Positions 20,505 to 31,330 are shown, counted from the first letter of the stretch. The stretch is DNA of 64,000 bases from Micropterix aruncella (GCA_944548615.1 OX155973.1:20391228-20455227), one strand, 5' to 3'. Translations and numbers: made by a program. The notes: generated by a model from the letters alone, not told the origin.

Positions 20505-21021
20505 CGCAGTTAAAGGGAAAAGTCTTTTATTTTAAACGCTTGAGACGATAAATTTACTTATTTTGATAATAATTCATAATTGTTGATAATATGACCATTG
20601 ATTTTACTATAAAATCAATGATATGACCAATAAACATGACCTAACGATTTAGATTATTTTTTTATAAAAAATACTACTTTTTGTTACTTAAATATAAAAG
20701 TTAGACATATGCTGTCGTTAACTTTTTTGTAGGCATTATCAAGCTCTACAACTTTCCTCTAGAACTTAATCATATATCTCTCATCGTTAAGGCAGCGTTA
20801 GTTAAAAACGTTTTCGTTCGACCGTTTTTTCCGACTTTCTTTGGAAATCCGACTACCACGAAAAAGTCTTTTCATTTTTCGGATTAATATATATATAGCA
20901 TATGACACTCACAAATAACGCGGCTTTCTATTGGCAAAAGAATTTTCAAATCGGTTCAGTAGATCCAGAAATTACTTCCTACAACGTCACAAACTTTACC
21001 TCTTTATAATATTAGTATAGA
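20505..21021 (-). mobile_element. Non-autonomous Helitron, copy 4, missing its 3' hairpin end
   Basis: Starts inside the element (GCAGTTAAAGGGAAAAGTC) and runs to AATATTAGTATAGA|T. The CTAG/hairpin end is absent, and 20 bp of GC-rich sequence separates it from copy 3. A short internal duplication around ATGACCATTGATTTTACTATAAAATCAATGATATGACC (20590-20632) forms a small palindrome. Confidence 0.75.
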
Positions 21022-21099
21022 TTTAACTCAGACATCATACGTACTAAATATGTAATAAAAAAAATAATAGAGAAAGTCGCCATTATTACTTAATTTTTA

Positions 21100-21250
21100 T
21101 TCTTTATTGTGAAATTACAATGGGCGGGTTTATTGTCATATGACAATCTCTTACAACCAACCCTACTACGATGTGTTTATATGTATGTGTGCGTGTAACA
21201 TGTGTGGATTGTGTTTATATGTGGGTTGGAAGGAGGGGAGATAATGGGCC
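21100..21250 (-). repeat. SINE body and tail, headless copy
   Basis: TTTATTCTTTATTGTGAAATTACAATGGG, then TTATTGTCATATGACAATCTC and TATGTATGTGTGCGTG, match the body and 3' end of the 13186-13513 SINE. The tRNA-like head is not present. Confidence 0.6.
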
Positions 21251-21690
21251 CTGTTTAAGTTGGCCACGAAGACCTATTCGTTCAGGGTCGCTCACTATCA
21301 CGGGTCAACGCCCATCCGGCGGGATCCACGTATGAAGTGCGCCCTCGCCCCTGACCGTTTGGAAGGATATCTCCGTCTGGAATTAACCATCAGGATACCT
21401 CCTACCTCCTGACTGGTTACAGGATCGAGGTCACTTGCGCGGTCCTCTCTCTTATGTATCGGTGATACTGTGTCTACCGAATCTATCGCGGACCACGGCA
21501 TCCTTTGCCCGGCTCTTTACCTGGAATCAGGTAGCCTAATGGTCCTTTCAAGAGCAGTTGCCGTAAGGCTAACAACTACCCCCGCTCTATAGTAAACAAT
21601 ACTGTTTACAGACTCCCCCGGCTGTTAGTTAGAATGCACAATCGATTGTCTGACGCCGCACGCTGCGCAAACCGTCCAGTGACGTTGATT
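21250..21690 (+). repeat. Interspersed repeat family C, module 2 (third copy)
   Basis: GGAAGGATATCTCCGTCTGG, CTGACTGGTTACAGG, TATCGCGGACCACGGC and AATGCACAATCGATTG match the 14807-15540 copy in order. It includes CCCGCTCTATAGTAAACA, the same small motif found inside the 15954-16192 foldback. Confidence 0.6.
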
Positions 21691-22095
21691 TTATAATGAA
21701 ATATAACAGTATTACAAATTATTTACAAATTTATTTACAAATTACAAATTACAAATTATATTACCTTACCTAAATAATAATAACTATTAAAATACACTGT
21801 AATCACTTAGATTTAATGCCGCATGTCACGCCAAGAGAAAATGAATCTTATCAACCATACTTTCGGGAAAATATATTAAACGGTGACCAATACGTGCTCA
21901 CACGAGAGATCGATATTATAAAGCGTAGACTGAAGGGCATTTATAATCACGTGGTAGTATGTATTAGTCAACCCTTGCGTGCGTATTACACGTTATTAAA
22001 GTGGACACAAATACTTAAAAACACTATAGTTATGAGGGTTAATAAAATTATCAATTAAATCGGATAGTTTTCACTTTTAATTGCTATTAATATAA
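21691..22095. other. Unassigned; one unrecognised open frame
   Basis: Contains a tandem TTACAAATTACAAATTA stretch (21720-21760). The 80-codon plus frame at 21816-22058 has no low-complexity bias and begins at an ATG, but no domain is recognisable. It could be a decayed element. Confidence 0.35.
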
Positions 22096-22097
22096 GT

Positions 22098-22290
22098 GGG
22101 ATAATAATAATAATAATAATAAAACTCTTTATTCTTAAGAAAAGGCGAGCTTATTGCCTGCAGGCAATATTTTAGAGCTAACCTACCAAGATATCCCAAG
22201 ATCGGGCCTTTGTCGGACCCTCGGAAGGCAGACCTTTGGCCCTCACGAGCCGGATTTTCCTTCGGTACCTACCACCACTTCTTAATTTAA
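22098..22290 (-). repeat. LINE 3' UTR and (TTA)n tail
   Basis: The minus strand ends CTTAAGAATAAAGAGTTTT followed by (TTA)8 at 22105-22127. The upstream 3' UTR includes GCCTGCAGGCAATAAGC, a 10-bp palindrome region. No coding sequence remains. Confidence 0.6.
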
Positions 22291-22309
22291 TTTGTAATTA
22301 TTTTTACTT

Positions 22310-22690
22310 TCCTGGGGGGTAGGAGAGGGGAGGGGAAGAGAGGGAGTGGTTGAGGGAGTGGCATAGAAGAGTGATAGTGGAGGGAGGGAGGGCGAGAGTA
22401 AGGGTGGATGAGGGAGGGAAAGGGGGTGAAGACGGGTTACCTTAGGAGGGGTTGTTGGGGGAGGGGGTGGGAGTGGGAATTGGGGTGAGGGGAGAGGGGT
22501 TGAGAGTGGGATGGGGTGGGGGAAAGGGAAGGGTGAAATATGGGGTGGGGAGAAAGTGGTTTGATGGGGATCGCTTGGGAGAGGGGGAGAGGGGAGGGGA
22601 TGGTGGAGAAGGGGCGGGGGATTAGGGGGGGGGGGGGGGTTGGGGAGGGTTGAATAAGGTTTAGGGGGTTTAGGAATAAGGTTTAGTGAA
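22310..22690. repeat. G-rich low-complexity tract
   Basis: About 380 bp made almost entirely of GGGA/GGGT/GGAG runs on the plus strand, including a G14 run near 22626. A similar block is at 27870-28110. Strong strand asymmetry and G-quadruplex potential. Confidence 0.85.
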
Positions 22691-23290
22691 TAAGGTTTGT
22701 CTGCTTGCCGGGAAAGTGTTGTGGTGACACACCCGATTTTTTTATCATTCTCATTGTTCTTATTCTAATCATTTTACTTTCCTGGCAAGGAAAGTCTTGT
22801 GGATGCTGAAACTTTTATCCGATTTAGCTGAAACTTGGCATGCAGGCATCATTAGGTCATGGTAAGAGTTAAAAAGATTGTCTTTGAAATCAGTCTACCA
22901 GTCCATATTTCAATCTCGAAATATTGGACTTCGAGACTTAAAATTCGGTACACAGAAGCTTCGTATAGGGTCGGAACCACATTGTTAAATTTTGGTTGCA
23001 ATACCTCTTATACCAGCGAAACAAATAAAAACGACACACGACATACATTTAATCATATAATAACGTAGAGCCGCCCAAGGCTGGCCGAGAATAAAGCCAT
23101 ATGGGAAAATAGCCATTTTAATACTACGGAAATATTTAAAAAATACAGGCATCATTCGGTCATGGTAAGAGTTGAAAGATTCTAGTTGAAAATCGGTCCA
23201 CCAGAGGGTGCGCTAGTCATACTTCAATCTCGAAATATTGCAGTTAGAGACTTAAAATTCGGTACACAGCTGCCTTGTTGGACTGATATC
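22690..23290 (+). repeat. Interspersed repeat family A, rearranged copy
   Basis: Has the CTTGCCGGGAAAGTGTTGTGG end at 22700, then a body (CTGAAACTTGGCATGCAGG, CAATCTCGAAATATTGGAC, GAGCCGCCCAAGGCTGGCCGAG). Part of the body is duplicated (the GGTCATGGTAAGAGTT block at 22855 and 23158). Two head-to-tail partial copies. Confidence 0.65.
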
Positions 23291-23293
23291 CCG

Positions 23294-23582
23294 TTTTGAA
23301 AATATCCTTCTTCTTCCGATGTTCTTCTTCTTTCCTAGGTTCCTATTCCGCCTTATCTACAGTGCTTTATTTCATACCCAAGTTCTCAGGATTTACAAAG
23401 TTTCGGAAGAAATATTTTTCATCTTCTTCCGATATTCTTCTTCTTCTTCTGTGGCTTCCTATTCCGCCTTATATACAGTTATTTAACTTTGAAGAAGATA
23501 GACCAAGTACTCAGAATGTATAAAGTTCCGGATGAAATATTACTCTACTTCCGATATTCTTCTTCTTCCTTGGCTTCATATA
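23294..23582. repeat. CT-rich minisatellite, left part
   Basis: Tandem units of about 120 bp built around CTTCTTCCGATATTCTTCTTC, CTATTCCGCCTTAT, then CATACCCAAGTTCTCAGGA and TTTCGGAAGAAATATT. Two full units and part of a third. The array resumes at 27716-27880 after a LINE insertion. Confidence 0.75.
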
Positions 23583-23635
23583 GATTATTCTGTAGCCAAA
23601 TATAAACAATATTTATATTTGGCTCCAGAATAATC
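23583..23635. repeat. 24-bp hairpin at the 5' junction of a LINE
   Basis: GATTATTCTGTAGCCAAATA (23583 on) is inverted as TATTTGGCTCCAGAATAATC (ending 23635) with one mismatch and a short loop. The right arm is the LINE's own coding sequence (W-L-Q-N-N); the left arm is an inverted copy of it. Confidence 0.8.
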
Positions 23636-24426
23636 AATTAACATTAAATAGCGAAAAAACAAACTATGTTACCTTTTCTATTACTGGCAAGCAGGACTTT
23701 ATGCACACAGGTATAAAAATTCATACATGTACCCCAAAACCTCAAAATGATTTATTATTTAATATGCAATGTAACTGCATAACTATACAACATAAAACTC
23801 AAGCTAAATATCTCGGTCTCGTATTTGATAACACCCTTAAATGGGATGCTCATGTAAACGATGTGGCGACTAAAGTAAGGAGACTTATATACGTGTTTAA
23901 GTTACTTCGGAACGTGTTAGACTTAAAATCTCTCAAAAATGTCTACCATGCCCTTGCAAATAGTCTAATTTCATACGGTATCCTAGGTTGGGGAGGGTCT
24001 ACACGTAATGTTTTAAATCCGCTTATGACAGCGCAGAAGGCGCTTCTTCGGGTTATTGCCAAAAAGCCTCGAAGGTACCCCTCAAATGACTTGTTTGCAG
24101 AGCTGAAGATATTAGACATCAGGCAGGTATTTGCAAAGACAGTCTTTCTTAACTACATAAAAAGTAAAGATATTCACGTTAAAGCTGATCATAAAATTTC
24201 AACGAGAAGCGCCACAACCTGTAAACACATTGTACAGAAAACCCGAACATCCTTCGCCCAAAGACACTTTGGCTTTATAGGACCAAAAATTTATAACCAT
24301 CTAAAAGAATCGATAAAAACATGCCAAAACACTAAGTCAATCAAATTAAAATCTAAAATTACACAACATTTACTTCAACTTGGTAGAAATGAGGTGGAAA
24401 AGGCTATAAGTCATATTTTAAAGTAA
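23612..24426 (+). pseudogene. LINE 1: reverse-transcriptase C-terminal half, 5' truncated
   Basis: An open frame from 23612 reads LQNNQLTLNSEKTNYVTF, then KYLGLVFDNTLKWDAHV, SYGILGWGGSTRNVLNPL, QKALLRVIAKKPRRYPS and SFAQRHFGFIGPKIYNHL, to a stop at 24424. These are the post-YADD palm/thumb and C-terminal regions of a jockey/Daphne/CR1-like reverse transcriptase. It is about half identical to the corresponding part of the element that follows. The frame is intact, but the catalytic YADD block and everything before it are missing. Its 3' UTR and tail are probably the block at 27413-27715, displaced by LINE 2. Confidence 0.8.
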
Positions 24427-24427
24427 A

Positions 24428-24853
24428 GGTCTGCATATTATTGTCATACAGATTATTGCAATATACAGATCACCCAGTCAAAGAAATATAAATAACTTCC
24501 TGCAATCGTTAGACGATATTCTACAAGTTATTCATTCTGACCACGACACTATTCTAATAGGCGACACAAATATTAATATTATTAATAATAAACACAATCA
24601 GGCAGATGATTATCTTAACTTACTGGCGCACCATGGCATTCATGCTGCCATAGACGTCCCGACAAGAATCGACGGCCAACATGAGACTTGTATTGATCAC
24701 ATTATGATCAAAACTAAACTAAAATGTAAACCGTATACCTACCACACGACAATTACCGACCATAGCATGATTGGAATTGCAATGACAACTAATAAAAGAA
24801 CAAAAATCTGGAAACGAAAACTAAATCGTCAATTGACCGTGTCCTCCTTCTAA
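24428..24853 (+). pseudogene. LINE 2 endonuclease C-terminal part
   Basis: The plus frame reads INNFLQSLDDILQVIHSDHD, ILIGDTNINI, YLNLLAHHGIHAAIDVPTR, ETCIDHIMIKTKL and TTITDHSMIGIAM. The GD-N and SDH-like (TDHS) motifs are those of the exonuclease-endonuclease-phosphatase fold of LINE endonucleases. The N-terminal catalytic half is missing. The frame stops at 24852, shortly before the reverse-transcriptase frame opens. Confidence 0.8.
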
Positions 24854-24858
24854 ACGAA

Positions 24859-25962
24859 TTGAGTAAACAAAATTGGGATAGAATATTAGGTGAAAACGAC
24901 GTCGAAAAAATTGCCCAACTAGTTTTAGAGACTCTATCTAGCTGTATCAAAAGTTCGACTAAAGTAAACACAATAAAAATTCCTAGATCAAAGAAAAAAC
25001 TAACTCCCTGGGTAACAAATGGATTGTTAGCATGCCTTCGGAAAAGAGACAAAATCCACAAAGACACAAGAAAATACCCAAATAATACTCAGCTTCTCAA
25101 GTACTATAAATCTTACAGAAACATTTGCAAAAGGCTAATTCAAAAAAGCAAAGTTAATTACTACAGTCAGGAAATTAAAGAAGCAAGCGGGGACAGTAAA
25201 AAAACCTGGAGGTTAGTTAAAAATATCGCATTCGGTAATAAGCAACTGATGGAAGTAAAGGAGATCAAAATAAATAATGAAGTGAAATCATTAGAAGATA
25301 ATTTCGAAGAAATCCTGGAACATTTTAATAAATATTTTGTAAATGTAGGAAAAACTTATGCCAACAATATTTTGAACAATCTAAATACTTCTGAAAAGAT
25401 TCTAGGTGCATCAGTAAATACGCAGCCCAAGACGAAAACAAACCTCAAACTCTACCAAACATCTAAAGATGAAGTCGTCAAAACTATTACATCGCTAAAA
25501 AACTATTCTGCGCCAGGAAACGACGGCATCACAGCAGAAATACTGAAAATGTCAATTGATTACATTGCAGAACCTATTTGCCATCTTATCAATACTAGCT
25601 TTGAAAACGGAGTTTTTCCTCAATGGCTGAAGTTTGCAAAGGTTAGACCACTACACAAGGGTGGAGACGAAAATGACATTGGTAATTACCGTCCCATATC
25701 GCTCCTTAACATCTTGTCAAAAGTAGTAGAAAAAATTGCCAAAAAGCGTTTAATCTCGCACTTAGAGAATGAGAGTCTTCTATCCAGCAACCAATTTGGG
25801 TTTAGAAGCGGTTTAGGAACTAATGAAGCATTACTTACTTTCACACAATACGTTGTTGAAAACCTCGACAAGGGTAGTAAAGTTTTAGCGACATTTTTAG
25901 ATTTATCGAAGGCTTTCGACACGGTGTCACATAAAAAAACTGGAACATTATGGAATAAATGA
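24859..25962 (+). pseudogene. LINE 2 reverse transcriptase, N-terminal part
   Basis: A 367-residue open frame. The linker (residues 1-200) is lysine-rich with TPWVTNGLLACLRKRD near residue 53. Reverse-transcriptase blocks follow: SAPGNDGITAEILK (about 217), FPQWLKFAKVRPLHKGG, NYRPISLLNILSKVVEKI, SNQFGFRSGLGTNEALL (about 310) and ATFLDLSKAFDTVSHKK (about 343), whose first D is the catalytic aspartate of the palm. A one-base change in the A7 run at 25935-25941 throws the frame. The next section continues from SHKKLEHYGIND in another frame. The run length should be confirmed, since homopolymers are error-prone. Confidence 0.85.
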
Positions 25963-26029
25963 CACAGCATTGCAGTGGTTCCAAAGCTAACTTGAGGGAA
26001 GGACGCAAACAACGTCGATACATGATCGA

Positions 26030-27028
26030 CAAAGCGCGCCACTTAATGTATCTTTCGGTGTTCCCCAAGGTAGCGTCTTGGGACCCGTATTGTTCCTAAT
26101 ATACATAAATGATTTATGTGATCTACCAATAAAAGGAAAAATAGTGGCGTTCGCGGATGACACCGTGTTACTTACGTCTGCTAACAATTGGGAAGATGCA
26201 TACCGCAAAGCTCAATCGAACCTAAATCTGACGAAGCAGTGGCTCGATAACCATATTCTCACTTTAAATATTTCTAAGACTAAAGTTATACAATTTCACA
26301 TCAAGGCAACAATAAATAATTCAGAAACCGAAAACCAACTAACAATACACTCAACTTTTTGCTCTAGATCTGACGTCTGCAATTGTCAAACCATTGAAAT
26401 GACTAGGGAATATAAGTATCTGGGTGTCACTATAGATGCAACATTGACATGGAAGCAACATGTAAGCAACCTAGCCACAAGAACAAGGAAACTCGCCTAC
26501 GTGTTTAGAGAGCTTCGAAATATTCTACCAAAGCCCCTTCTCAAAACTGTGTATATGGCGTTGTGCCAAAGCCTGTGGTCCTATGGCACAATTGCATGGG
26601 GTGGCTGTACCACACAAGTACTCCTTCCTTTGATCAATGCGCAGAAGCTGATTCTAAAGGTCATCAATAAAAAACCCCCTAGATACCCCTCAGCGAAACT
26701 CTTTACAGAATATGGAGTACTTGATGTGAGGCAATTATTCATAAAACAATTACTAATTGAGTTTCACAGAATCAAGGATCAGCAGACAAGAAGCCAACAA
26801 ACTAAAAACACAAGGCAAGCTACTGGGTCGAATTATAATATTCCGATTGTAAAGTCCTCATTTGCCCAAAGGCATTTTTACTTCCTTGCGCCGAGATTTT
26901 ATAATAATTTAAATGAGAGTTATAAGAATGCAAACAACTTAAATTCATTCAAAATACTTATAAAGAAGTACCTGCTTGAAAGGGGTCCAATGTATGCGGA
27001 GTCACAATTGCTCTCGCTAATAATTTAA
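26030..27028 (+). pseudogene. LINE 2 reverse transcriptase, C-terminal part
   Basis: Continues the palm with VPQGSVLGPVLFLIYINDL and the catalytic FADDTVLL (F-A-D-D at 26150-26161). It then reads KQWLDNHILTLNISKTKVI, YKYLGVTIDATLTWKQHV, LWSYGTIAWGG, QKLILKVINKKPPRYPSAKL and SFAQRHFYFLAPRFYNNLNE, to a stop at 27026. All expected C-terminal blocks are present in one frame. It is preceded by an in-frame TAA near 25987. Confidence 0.85.
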
Positions 27029-27412
27029 GTTGTTTTATTAAATTATATATTACTAACTAATATCAAATCTCGTGTATTATTTGCTATGTATATATATGTG
27101 TAGGTATGTATATATATATATATTTATGTATGTGTGTATGTATGCGTATGTATATATGTATATATTCTTATGTATCATGCAATACAACTTAAGTTCAGAA
27201 TATCAAAAGAGTCAGCTCGTCGATACAATTAAACAAAAATCAGCATCCCTAGATACGGGTCTCTGACCTAGTTAGGAATGCGGATAAACATTTTCACCAT
27301 AGGATGTGCTCAATCTCTCCCAACTCAACCATATTATGTAAATGGTGTTTATATGACATATTATATGAAGTTATTGTAAATTAATAAAATAAAATAAATA
27401 AAATACATTGCA

Positions 27413-27715
27413 CTACACTTTATATTTTAATACTATTTATTTATTTGTTTTACAAAGTTCATATTACGACATTTTATATTAATATTTATTTCCATGACCA
27501 TGCTATATCAATATTTTAAATATAATTATAAGTTTAATTTGCATTCGCTTATCTATATTTTGTATTTTTCATTTTAATATTATGAGCACATGAATAAATC
27601 TTTGCCATACATAGAGTTTCTTGGTACGGGCTATGGCCTAGTTAGGCAGATTCTGCAACTAATACAATTGTAAATTTATGTTTTTGAATGAATAAAATTA
27701 TTATTATTATTATTA
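27413..27715 (+). repeat. LINE 3' UTR and (ATT)n tail, probably of LINE 1
   Basis: GGTACGGGCTATGGCCTAGTTAGG, then TGAATGAATAAAATTATTATTATT. The CCTAGTTAGG block also occurs in LINE 2's 3' UTR (27269) and in the minus-strand LINE at 42660. Its position after LINE 2's tail fits a displaced 3' end. Confidence 0.6.
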
Positions 27716-27880
27716 TTATTCCGCCTTATGTAAAGTGCTTTAATTCATATCCGTCTACTCAGAATTTCGGACGAAAATATTCTTCTTTTTCCGATATTTC
27801 TCTTCTTCCGTGTGTTTCTATTCCGCCTTATCTTGAGTGCTTTAATAGTATCCAAGTGATTAGGATGCCAAAGGGAATTT
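27716..27880. repeat. CT-rich minisatellite, right part
   Basis: CCGCCTTATGTAAAGTGCTTTAATTCATATCC and TTCTTTTTCCGATATTTCTC (separate blocks) continue the unit structure of 23294-23582. Confidence 0.7.
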
Positions 27881-28115
27881 AGGGGGTGTTGTTTGGGGGA
27901 TGAAAAGTTCGGGTGGTGTTGGGGTTTGGGGGTTGGAAGTTTGGGGGGATGGGTTATTTGTTTGGTGTGGGGAAGGATTTAGTGGTGGGTTTAGGGGAGG
28001 GAGGAGGAAGTTGGGAAAGCGGGGCGTTGGTTGGTTGGGGGTTGTGGAAGGGTTGATGGGTTTGGGGTAGGGTTGGAGGGTTGAATGGTTGAAGGGGGAG
28101 GGTTGGGGGTTGAAA
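27870..28115. repeat. G/T-rich low-complexity tract
   Basis: About 240 bp of GGGGTTTGGGGG-type sequence, same strand bias as 22310-22690. The minus-strand open frame through it is a proline/threonine artefact. Confidence 0.85.
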
Positions 28116-29150
28116 ATTATACCTAATTGACGTGTAATAATAAGACCAAGAAAATGTGAAGAGAATAGAAGTAATAGGTATTTAATTAATAGAGTATTGT
28201 ACAAAGGTGAAAACAATATAACAGGATTAAAGTAGGTAAAAATGTAGATTCAAAAATCATGCTAATATATTACCAGAGGATTGGATTCGATGCTTTTACG
28301 CATAAACATTGACGCATTTTTGACCCATACATATTTATATTTTACCCTGATAGCAGTTTTGCATGACGGGTTTTATTATCTGGCGTTAAATATTAACATG
28401 TAACATGAAAACCGGATGTGCTTCTCCGGATATATAAAAGTGTTTTGTGTTCAGTTTATCCTGCTGCCTATTGCGATGAAGCGAAAGCGACAGCGTGACG
28501 ATTATGTTTCGGCTTGATTTGATCGGCTGTTCATGTTGGCGATTCGATGATATTTTCTTATCGCGCTTTGATCACAAGCAGTCCCGGATCTAGGAAAGGG
28601 GGGGGGGTGGTACGTGCCCCAGGAGGCAACATCAAGGGAGGCCAAATCCATGTTTCTGAAAAAAAAAACTTGTTTCAGACAGCATCAAGGACGCGTCGTA
28701 CCATCGATCGCTCATGAGTTTTTGATTGAATCCTAAGTTGATTGTTGAACGCGAGCGCAGTGTATGTGATGTCTCTGCAACAATTCTTGTCGCGCCTAAA
28801 AAAATTCTTTCCTACAGACTTACGGGGACGGGGCCATGCGAGCAGAGCCGTATGTACACGGACGGCTGAAATCAATCGACGTTCGCTACTTTTCCAAAAG
28901 TGTCACTGTATTTATTAGAAGATGTGGTAATAATGGATTCTTTCACGCAAAGGAACGCTCGACGTTTAAAACTGTAGCAATATTAGATAGTAATATTTGC
29001 TGGGACCTAAATATTGAAGGTGTCTGTACACAATTAAGGTATTAAGCACTTAATAACTTAAGTACTTGTGACTTGCTTAATAACTTAAGTACTGTGTGAC
29101 TCGTGGGTCGTTTACATTGGTTGTACTCGTATATATACTAATAATGAAGC
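28116..29150. other. No gene recognised; G-run and unclassified repeat sequence
   Basis: Includes a G10 run near 28601 in the phrase CCCGGATCTAGGAAAGG and the block CAACAATTCTTGTCGCGCC (28776), which resembles AATAATTCCTGTCGCGCC inside the hAT MITE at 8943. The 69-codon frame at 28836-29045 has no domain. A direct repeat TAATAACTTAAGTACT occurs at 29050 and 29080. Confidence 0.4.
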
Positions 29151-29250
29151 TATATAATTTGTTTGTTTAAACTCGCGAATCGCTAGAACTACCGGTCGGA
29201 TTTTTTTTTTTGGATTTTATAGCCCAATTTTTGAGAAAGGTTATAGGCAA
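29151..29250 (+). repeat. Lepidopteran-type interspersed repeat fragment
   Basis: TTTGTTTGTTTAAACTCGCGAATCGC, a CTAGAACTACCGGTCGGATTT block and ATAGCCCAATTTTTGAG. I recall this order from moth and butterfly repeats. Single copy here. Confidence 0.45.
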
Positions 29251-29399
29251 TGCAACGTCCCGCTACGGCCCGTAGGATCAGAGTTAAAAAAACGCTCAGC
29301 TATCCGGTAGACTCCCTAAGGACTCTGTGAGCCCTGCCTGCGGCTGTAAGCCTAGTCGCGGACAGGTTGGATCAGATATTCGAACAAGTGGGACTTAAG

Positions 29400-29966
29400 A
29401 TGGTTAAAATAATTTACTAAGATGGTTAGAATCATACACGTCTGGTCGATCCCGACTCGTTACGGTCAATAGTTTTAAGTCTTCACCGGATGCAATAACT
29501 TCTGGGGTACCGTACCGCAAGGGTCAAATTTGGGACCATTGCTTTTCCTCTTTTATATAAATGACCCTTGAGCTAAATTAGAATGCCCACATTTGTTTTA
29601 CGCGGATGACGTCAAACGTTTTAGAAGAATCTCCTGTATTTCTAATAGCGACATAATTCAAAACGACCTGAATACATTAAGCGCGTGGTGCACGCGCAAT
29701 TATATGCAGCTCAATGTGTAGAAATGTAATTTTCTAAAATATTTAGTCGGGATTAAAATATTTTAAAACATAACTACTCTATCTATAACGCTACAATAAA
29801 TAGAATCGACAGCACCAGAGACCTGGGAGTTATCAAAGATGAAAAATATTCATTTCATCACCATTTCAATGGGATCGCCGAAAAATCTAGTAAAGCTCTT
29901 GGCTTTTTTCTGTAGAACAAAATGCCATTTAAACATTCAACATCCCTAATATTTTTTTAAACATAA
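29400..29966 (+). pseudogene. LINE reverse-transcriptase palm remnant (left half of a split LINE)
   Basis: Frames read VPQGSNLGPLLFLFYIND at 29512, the catalytic FYADDVK (Y-A-D-D 29599-29610), then LNTLSAWCTRNYMQLN and RDLGV. Stop codons and shifts throughout. The frame is heading into the region before VRS.LEY when it is broken by a Helitron at 29967; that next block appears at 41622 after about 11.6 kb of inserted DNA. Confidence 0.8.
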
Positions 29967-31330
29967 CTAGTGGTATTACCCGGGGTTGTCCGTGTTATAT
30001 CCGTGCTCAAATACCTATGTACTTTCATCGGTTGAGCGGTATATAAGTTGATATGCTGTAACACCACCTAGTGGCATGTTACAATAAAGTGAATAGCGCG
30101 AAAATATTATACCTGTTCAAATGCATATATACACCAATTTTCATGGCGATCGGTTGTGCGGTATAGAAATGACAAGTTACAATAAAGTTAATAGCGCGAA
30201 AATATTACGCGTGCTCGAATGTCTATGAATACAAATTTTTATGGCGATCGGTTGACCGGTATAGAATTTAATGTGCTGCAGCGACATCTAGTGGTAAGTT
30301 ATAACAAAGCGTATATCATAAAAACTTTCTCCATGAATGTATGTGCCAACTTTTGTAATGATCTGAAAATCATCACATGATCGCTTAGCAGCTCTAAGCT
30401 AACCGGAAATAGATTAATCGAATTTTTAAAATTAAATTGTACTTTAAAAAGATCATAGTGACATCTAGCGATTTGATTAGGAACTAAACTTGACAGATGA
30501 AGAATGTCAGTTGCTAAACTATAGAGTGCAGTGCCAGCGTCACATAAATAAAGGGGTTTTGAGTGGTTCTTGAGAGTTAAGGACATCATTAGGGGTTTAA
30601 ATATAGACAATCAGGAATATTTGGCAAGAAATTAGCATATTTTGAGATTTTTACGAAAAATCGACGTAAATATCAATAATTGACAAATAGACAATAGAAG
30701 CATGTTTATGGTCTTAAAAAAGTCGACCGATTGGTTTTTCAAAGAAATATAAAAAGGGGTTCATTAAATAGTAGGAATTATGGGAGAATTAATAGCAATA
30801 TTGATAAAGTCATTTGAAGAACATTTGATTTATTATTAAGAGAAATTGGAAAACATAATCGACATCGATGGAAGAAAGCCGAATCGATGATGTCCAAAGA
30901 ATTTTTCACCAAATAATTGCCAGTCAAAATAAAATTTAATAGTTAAAATGAGGAAATTTAGAAACACTTAATTAAAATAGAGGAATTACTAGATAAAAAT
31001 ACTATCAATAAATAAAATTGAAATAAAATAGTTATATTATTTCGCTTTCAAATGTGAAAGCGGAAACGACGCGCAAGAAAGGCGGCAAGGTTAAGTCAAA
31101 GTATGATGATTTCCCGCCGAATATGAAACATCAATTTCTCATAATACGTAAAATAAATACTTAAAATCATTTGTAGAATTAGAAGCACGAATTATCGTTA
31201 AGAAATTCGTTTGTTACCAATGTGGCAGAGCGTTATTTAACGAAAAAATAGATAAATCAGATCGTTTTATGATTGATTAGTCAATAGTTGTGGGTTAAAT
31301 TATCAAAAAAAGGTCACATCGATAAGGGTG

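Larger units (their letters stand above)
24428..27412 (+). mobile_element. LINE 2: nearly complete non-LTR retrotransposon
   Basis: Starts inside the apurinic-type endonuclease domain (IAIYRSPS, ILIGDTNINII, PTRIDGQHETCIDHI, TTITDHSMIG) at 24428-24840. It continues through the complete reverse transcriptase to a 3' UTR and an A-rich tail (AATAAAATAAAATAAATAAA) ending about 27412. 5' truncated. Only two or three lesions in about 2.6 kb of coding sequence: a frame break near 24853, one in an A7 run at 25935-25941 and an in-frame TAA near 25987. It appears inserted in the 3' UTR of LINE 1. Confidence 0.8.
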
